From the NCBI GenBank assembly GCA_023416655.1, contig JAEZHK010000056.1:1-64000 (forward strand): a stretch of 64,000 bases of DNA, written 5' to 3'. The notes below the pieces were generated by a model, which worked only from the letters and a program-made list of their open reading frames with translations, was not told where the DNA came from and did no database searches. This document shows, piece by piece, positions 59,771-64,000 of this stretch. The translations under genes were made by a program, and so were the position numbers. Position 1 is the stretch's first letter, and every line of letters starts with the position of its first letter. The stretch comes from Bacillota bacterium (GTDB taxonomy: Bacteria; Bacillota; Clostridia; Christensenellales; Aristaeellaceae).

Positions 59771-60856
59771 TTGACCAACAGCATCACCAACCGTCAGATG
59801 TTCTTCATCCTGATTCTGACGCTTACCTCCTACACCACCATCGATTTACCCAAGACCATGGCGGAGACGGCGGGGCGCAGCGGCTGGATGCTGATCCTGG
59901 CGGCGTCACTGGTGTTCGGCCTCGCCGCCGTGGTGATCACCTCGCTCAACAACCGCTATCAGGGCAAGGTGCTGTTTGACTACAGCCAGGAACTCGTCGG
60001 GAAAGTGATCTCCCGCGTGATCGTCGTGTATTACCTCTTGTATTTTATCGTGTTCGGCGCTTACCTGAATATCCGGCTGACAGACTTCCTGACATCAAAC
60101 TTTCTGCCCAGGACGTCGCACCGCGTCATACTGGCCGTCAGCGTCGGGCTGTTTGCCCTGGTGGCCTTCCGGGGGATCACCAACGTGGCCAGGCTGTTTG
60201 AGCTGTACGGGATGGCTTTCCTGGTCACGACGATCACCGTCTGCGCGCTCATGCTGCCGCAGGGCATGGTCTATAACATCCTGCCGCTGATCAACCCCGA
60301 CGATTTCAGTCATTTCGTGAAGGCGCTCGGCAAGCTGCCGTTCCCCTTCAGCGGCATCGAGGTGCTCCTGATCATACCTTTTTCCAAAAACAACAAAAAG
60401 GCCCCGCTGGTGGGTTTCCTGACGCTCATCTTCATCGGTTTATTCTACGTGCTGGTCGTGGAGAGCACCATATCCATCCTGGGCATTAACAACACGATAC
60501 TCTACAGCGACGCGTTCATTGAGGCGATCAAGGTTGTCACCCTCCCCATCATCGAGCGGACCGACATTTTCTACCTCACCGTCGGCCTGACCGGCCTTTT
60601 TGCCGGCATGATCATGGTGTTTCTGGCGGCATTGGAGTATGCCTGCAGATTGTTTCAAAAGGTCCAGCGCCATGTCATGACGCTTGTGATCGCCGGCGTA
60701 TTCTACGCCCTGTGTGTCCTCGCGTTGGGCATCCATAACATCAGCGATATATTGACTGAGTACTCACCGTACATCGTGCTGGTTTCCTGCATGTTGCTTC
60801 CGACGACGCTTTTCATTCTCTCCAAGGCCAAGGACAAGCGAGGCGGTGCCCCTTGA
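59771..60856 (+). CDS. Spore germinant receptor permease subunit (GerAB/GerKB family)
   Basis: Membrane subunit of a nutrient germinant receptor in the spore inner membrane. About 361 residues and ten helices, of the APC-like spore permease family; NRQMFFILILTLTSYTTIDLP at the N-terminus and INPDDFSHFVKALGKLPFPF in a loop are typical. Start: TTG at 59771 follows AGGTGA, the same context (GGTGAGAG-TTG) as at pyrC; an in-frame ATG at 59756 has no SD but is possible. It overlaps gerAC by four bases. The order AB-AC-AA differs from the common AA-AB-AC. Confidence 0.88.
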   Translation: MTNSITNRQMFFILILTLTSYTTIDLPKTMAETAGRSGWMLILAASLVFGLAAVVITSLNNRYQGKVLFDYSQELVGKVISRVIVVYYLLYFIVFGAYLNIRLTDFLTSNFLPRTSHRVILAVSVGLFALVAFRGITNVARLFELYGMAFLVTTITVCALMLPQGMVYNILPLINPDDFSHFVKALGKLPFPFSGIEVLLIIPFSKNNKKAPLVGFLTLIFIGLFYVLVVESTISILGINNTILYSDAFIEAIKVVTLPIIERTDIFYLTVGLTGLFAGMIMVFLAALEYACRLFQKVQRHVMTLVIAGVFYALCVLALGIHNISDILTEYSPYIVLVSCMLLPTTLFILSKAKDKRGGAP

Positions 60857-62016
60857 AGAAATTTCAATTGTCCAGGCTGACCAAGTTCGCCCTGCTGGTC
60901 GGGCTGATCCTGCTCACGTCCGCGTTCACGGAACAGGGCGATTCGAAAGACATCAACGACAAGCTGATCGCGACCACCATCGCCGTCGACAAAAAGGGCG
61001 GGGAAATCTGGTTCTACTTGGAATTTGCCAACATCCAGCAGGGCCAGAGCAGCAGCGGCGGCGGTGGGGGCGGAGGCGGAGCGAAAAAATACATATTGGT
61101 GAAGAGCCACGGCAGGACGCTGGCCGAAGCCCGGTTGGACCTGAACCGGCAGCTGGACAAGCCGGTCTTTCTCAGTGAAGTCCGAACGCTGCTGCTCACC
61201 GAGGCTTTCGCGAAGGAGCATCTGTTGGAGTACCTCTACAGGCTCCGGGCTGATGAAACTTACCGGAAAAAGGTGATCACCATGACCACCCGGGACGATC
61301 TGGACGCGCTGTACAAGACGTTCAACGACCGGGACGAGTCTCTCGGGTATTCGGCCGAGAACACGATTACGACGCTGGAAAGCTTGGGCGACTGCTTCCC
61401 CAGGACCACGTCGCGCCTGCTGGAGAACCTGTCCGATACCTACACCGGCATCCTGCTCCCGTGCATCGGTCTGGAGGGCAAGGAGTCCGCGCTGACGGGG
61501 TATTCTGTGGTCAATGACGATAAGGTGGTCGGCTTCATCCCCATCGAAGCCTGCAAGGGCCTGAACATCCTCAAGACGGACATGGCGAAGACCTACTATG
61601 TAATTCCCTACAAGCAGTTTCAATTCACGGTGGAGGCCACCCTGACGGACCGAAAAATCAAGGCGTACTACGAAAACGGCAGGCCCGTCTTTAAAATCTC
61701 GCTGAAATTTGACGCCACGCTGGAATACGGCGACCGGAAAACCCCGTACAACTTCGGCGAAGCGGACGACAAGGCGCTAACCGCCATCCTCAAGCAGATG
61801 ATCGAGCAAGATGTCAAGGAAGCGATCTTCCAGGCCCAGACGACGTTCAAGACGGATTACCTCCAGCTGGACGACGCGTTCCGCGTGGCCTATCCGCAGG
61901 TCTACGACTCGGTGGACTGGAACGTGGCGTTCGAACAGGCGCTCATCGCGGCGGAGGCGGAAGTGAGCTTAAAATCGGCCGCCATGATCGACTACAGCGT
62001 CGACGTATCCCGCTAG
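60853..62016 (+). CDS. Spore germination protein GerAC/GerKC family (no lipobox cysteine)
   Basis: Normally a lipoprotein subunit of the germinant receptor. 387 residues, with GerAC motifs: DINDKLIATTIAVDKKGGEI, SHGRTLAEARLDLNRQLDK, HLLEYLYRLRADETYRKKVI, and the C-terminal region PQVYDSVDWNVAFEQALIAA. The signal-like N-terminus is present (KFALLVGLILLTSAF), but the usual lipid-modified cysteine (LSGCWD in relatives) is replaced by SAFTEQGD, so anchoring must be different. A run of eight glycines (GGGGGGGG) sits at about residue 60. The TTG start at 60853 overlaps the gerAB stop (TTGA). Confidence 0.85.
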   Translation: MKKFQLSRLTKFALLVGLILLTSAFTEQGDSKDINDKLIATTIAVDKKGGEIWFYLEFANIQQGQSSSGGGGGGGGAKKYILVKSHGRTLAEARLDLNRQLDKPVFLSEVRTLLLTEAFAKEHLLEYLYRLRADETYRKKVITMTTRDDLDALYKTFNDRDESLGYSAENTITTLESLGDCFPRTTSRLLENLSDTYTGILLPCIGLEGKESALTGYSVVNDDKVVGFIPIEACKGLNILKTDMAKTYYVIPYKQFQFTVEATLTDRKIKAYYENGRPVFKISLKFDATLEYGDRKTPYNFGEADDKALTAILKQMIEQDVKEAIFQAQTTFKTDYLQLDDAFRVAYPQVYDSVDWNVAFEQALIAAEAEVSLKSAAMIDYSVDVSR

Positions 62017-62029
62017 AAAGGAGTGCCCC

Positions 62030-63481
62030 ATGAGAACCAGCGAGTTTGAAAAGTGGATCGATTCCATCAAGTCCATGGACCTGGACATCACCAGGCGGTC
62101 CATTCCCTTCAAGGGCGGGTCGGTGGAGATTCTGTACGTCGCGCAGCTCACCGACAGGGCGTCGCTTTCGGAGAACGTGGTCAAGCCTCTGGTGCTGGCG
62201 TGCGCTCCCGGCAGGGCGCACCTGAACGCGCGGGGAACCCTGGACGGCATCATCTACGCAGATTCTGTCAAGGTCGAATCGGACAAGACGCAGGTATTGG
62301 AATTCGTGCTCTCCGGCATGACGGTCTTGTTGTTCTCCACCGACGACGAATTCCTCGTCGTCAACCTGAAAAAGGTGGAGAAGCGGTCGGTGTCCACGCC
62401 GCAGCTGACCTACACCATCCGGGGCGGGCAGGACTGCTTCACCGAAAACCTGGACGCGAACCTTTCCCTGATCCGCTACCGGGTCAAGGATCCGAATATG
62501 CGCATCAAGTTTACCGAGGTGGGCGTGAGAACCAAGACGCGCGTGGCGGTGATCTACATTGACGACATCGCGAGCGCCACCGCCGTGGATGAAATCTGCA
62601 AGCGCATCCACGGCATCGAGGTGGACGGCATTGGCGAGTCCGGCGAGCTGCAGTCGCTGCTGCTCAACGACAACAAAAAGTTTTTCCCGCAGATGGGCCT
62701 GATCGAGCGCTCAGACATGGCTTACAACAGCCTCATGGAGGGGAAAGTCATTGTGCTGGTGGATGGCAGCGGCATCGCGCTCTTCGCGCCGAAGGTCTTC
62801 AGCGAATACTTCTATTCCTGCGACGACCGATACGACAACAAGTACTTCGGCCTCTTCAACCGGATGATCCGGTACGTGGCCATCGCCATCGCGCTGACAG
62901 CCTCCAGCATCTTCGTGGCCATCACCTCCTTCCACACGGAAGTGCTGCCCAGCGATTACGCCATTTCGCTGGCGCAGCTCCGCTCAAACGTGCCCTTCAA
63001 CGCGATGGTGGGGGCGCTGCTGCTCGAATCGATCATGGAGCTGCTGCGGGAGGCGCTCATCCGGGTGCCCAAACAGATCGGCCCCGCGATCGGCATCGTG
63101 GGCGCGATCGTCATCGGCCAGGCCTCCATTGCCGCCGGCTTTTTCAGCCCGGTGCTGCTGACGATCGCGGCCGTCTCACTGCTTGCCTCGTTCGCGATCC
63201 CCGACTACACGCTGATCAGCCCCTTCAGGATCCTGAAGTTCCTCTTGATCCTGCTCACCGGCGCGCTGGGCTTTTTCGGCTTCACCGCGTTTATCACGCT
63301 GATCGCCATCGAACTGGTGTCGATGAACAGCTTCGGCACGCCCTTCATGGCGCCGTGGGCGCCGTTCAACCAGCGCGATTTTACCGAAACGCTGATCAAC
63401 CAATCCGACACGGATACGGAAAGGCCCGAATACCTGCACCCGCAGGACAGAATCCGCAAGAAGGATCAGCAGCGGGAATAA
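62030..63481 (+). CDS. Spore germinant receptor subunit GerAA/GerKA family
   Basis: Large subunit of the receptor, 483 residues: a soluble N-terminal half (about 1-275) and about five membrane helices after YFGLFNRMIRYVAIAIALTA. Family motifs: SLIRYRVKDPNMRIKFTEVG, VAVIYIDDIA, IVLVDGSGIALFAPKVFSEYF (the P-loop-like turn before the membrane part) and the helices with AISLAQLRSNVPFNAMVGAL and GQASIAAGFFSPV. AAAGGAG precedes the ATG at 62030 by seven bases. Third gene of the gerAB-AC-AA set. Confidence 0.93.
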   Translation: MRTSEFEKWIDSIKSMDLDITRRSIPFKGGSVEILYVAQLTDRASLSENVVKPLVLACAPGRAHLNARGTLDGIIYADSVKVESDKTQVLEFVLSGMTVLLFSTDDEFLVVNLKKVEKRSVSTPQLTYTIRGGQDCFTENLDANLSLIRYRVKDPNMRIKFTEVGVRTKTRVAVIYIDDIASATAVDEICKRIHGIEVDGIGESGELQSLLLNDNKKFFPQMGLIERSDMAYNSLMEGKVIVLVDGSGIALFAPKVFSEYFYSCDDRYDNKYFGLFNRMIRYVAIAIALTASSIFVAITSFHTEVLPSDYAISLAQLRSNVPFNAMVGALLLESIMELLREALIRVPKQIGPAIGIVGAIVIGQASIAAGFFSPVLLTIAAVSLLASFAIPDYTLISPFRILKFLLILLTGALGFFGFTAFITLIAIELVSMNSFGTPFMAPWAPFNQRDFTETLINQSDTDTERPEYLHPQDRIRKKDQQRE

Positions 63482-63499
63482 CGGGGTGCGAGACTGTAG

Positions 63500-63532
63500 A
63501 AAAAGCCGCCCGGAACACTTTTGTTCCGGGCA
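63500..63532 (-). terminator. Terminator facing the PrsA-like gene
   Basis: Minus strand GCCCGGAACA/TGTTCCGGGC stem, then GGCTTTTTC. It ends the transcript that includes element F; on the plus strand the same hairpin lies after gerAA but lacks a T-run. Confidence 0.7.
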
Positions 63533-63549
63533 GCAACATGACTGGGAGC

Positions 63550-63733
63550 CATACCGGGCTTACGGCCGTTTCCGGCGACCTGTGCGCCGGAAACGTATTT
63601 CGGCTACCAGTGCGTACACTGGTAGCCGAAATATTTCCTTCAGTCAGTGAGCCGCTCGGAAAATCCACAGATTTTCAGGCTCACGCAGCCTTCTTCCTTT
63701 GCGTAGAAAATCCGCTTGGCGAATTTTCTACGC
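63550..63733 (-). repeat. Family-1 four-hairpin element, copy F
   Basis: In the 3' UTR of the PrsA-like gene, same direction. P4 63701-63733 (GCGTAGAAAAT/ATTTTCTACGC), P3 63647-63684 (GTGAGCC/GGCTCAC, inner GAAAATC/GATTTTC), P2 63597-63632 (ATTTCGGCTACCAGTG and a full complement), P1 63567-63595 (CGTTTCCGGCG/CGCCGGAAACG). Confidence 0.85.
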
Positions 63734-63741
63734 CCGGAAGT

Positions 63742-64000
63742 TTACAGGCCGAAGTTCTCGATCTTGGCGGCGGTCTTCCACGCTTCCAGCGCCTTGGTGA
63801 AGGCTTCCTGCTTGGCGGTATCGAGCGCCTCGGCGCTCAAGGCCTCCTTGACGGAATCAAATTCGACCGTGCTGGAGGGCACGTCCGCCTCGTAGCGGAT
63901 GATGTGGTAGCCGTAGCTGCCCAGCACCGGGTCGGATACATCGCCCACGCTCTTCAGCGCCATCGCGGCGTCCAGGAACGCCTTGTCATAGGACGCGCCC
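63742..64000 (-). CDS. PrsA-like foldase / parvulin-type peptidyl-prolyl isomerase (C-terminus only)
   Basis: Only the last 86 codons are in the window; the gene continues past 64000. SDPVLGSYGYHIIRYEADVP is the conserved final strand of a parvulin domain (GYHIIRxE), followed by a helical C-terminal part (EALDTAKQEAFTKALEAWKT) as in secreted PrsA-type foldases. Such proteins assist folding of exported proteins outside the membrane; with the HtrA protease they would make up surface quality control. Identification rests on this short stretch. Confidence 0.65.
   Translation of the reverse strand, partial: GASYDKAFLDAAMALKSVGDVSDPVLGSYGYHIIRYEADVPSSTVEFDSVKEALSAEALDTAKQEAFTKALEAWKTAAKIENFGL

Overview
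The window looks like a chromosomal segment of a GC-rich, spore-forming member of the Clostridia. Evidence: a germinant-receptor operon at the right end, an RsfA-like SANT/Myb protein, strong SD sequences with sigma-A promoters, a clostridial pyr operon that includes pyrK and pyrI, and no respiratory genes. Frequent TTG and GTG starts, and secreted binding proteins with ordinary signal peptides rather than lipoboxes, are further traits. I cannot name the genus. There are no rRNA or tRNA genes, transposases, phage genes or CRISPR arrays.

Layout. 1-16.4 kb is a carbohydrate catabolic region: a sugar ABC transporter, a zinc alcohol dehydrogenase, SMP-30 lactonase, FGGY kinase, 2-hydroxyacid dehydrogenase, shikimate-dehydrogenase-like protein, phosphotriesterase-like protein, GntR regulator, GldA-like dehydrogenase and KDPG aldolase. 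A shared operator-like motif lies at five promoters here, so one GntR protein probably controls the set. It is interrupted at 5.2-7.3 kb by an AT-richer patch with a GGCT-like gene, two unknown membrane proteins and a candidate small RNA. 16.6-30.1 kb holds a secreted Ig-like protein, guaA-pyrG, the RsfA-like gene, a GGDEF protein, a hydrolase and two tandem secreted CapA-type proteins. 30.7-35.9 kb is a complete branched-chain amino-acid (Liv) transporter. 36.6-50.4 kb holds a cytochrome-b5-like lipoprotein, dipeptidase-MATE pair, a second polyol/sugar cluster with a PucR regulator, asnB, a GNAT, an LCP protein, mnmA and a flavodoxin-like protein. 50.7-53.6 kb has lysC and an HtrA protease. 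53.8-59.5 kb is the pyr operon pyrC-K-D-F-E-B-I, which works with pyrG. 59.8-63.5 kb is gerAB-AC-AA, followed by a partial PrsA-like foldase.

The most unusual content is between the genes. Three families of palindrome-rich elements sit mostly in the 3' UTRs of genes and point the same way as the gene. Family 1 (six fuller copies, about 170-190 bp) has four ordered hairpins whose stems change in a compensatory way between copies. This is what a structured RNA or hairpin-based mobile element would show. Family 2 (three copies) is modular, with whole hairpin blocks present or absent. Family 3 is a short GC-rich double palindrome. A composite of families 1 and 3 sits inside the pyr operon between two 28-bp copies of the pyrF translation start, which reads as an insertion with a target duplication. 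Further regulatory structures are a terminator-like hairpin between promoter and start codon of the PucR gene, and a direct-repeat operator-like site in front of the capA pair.
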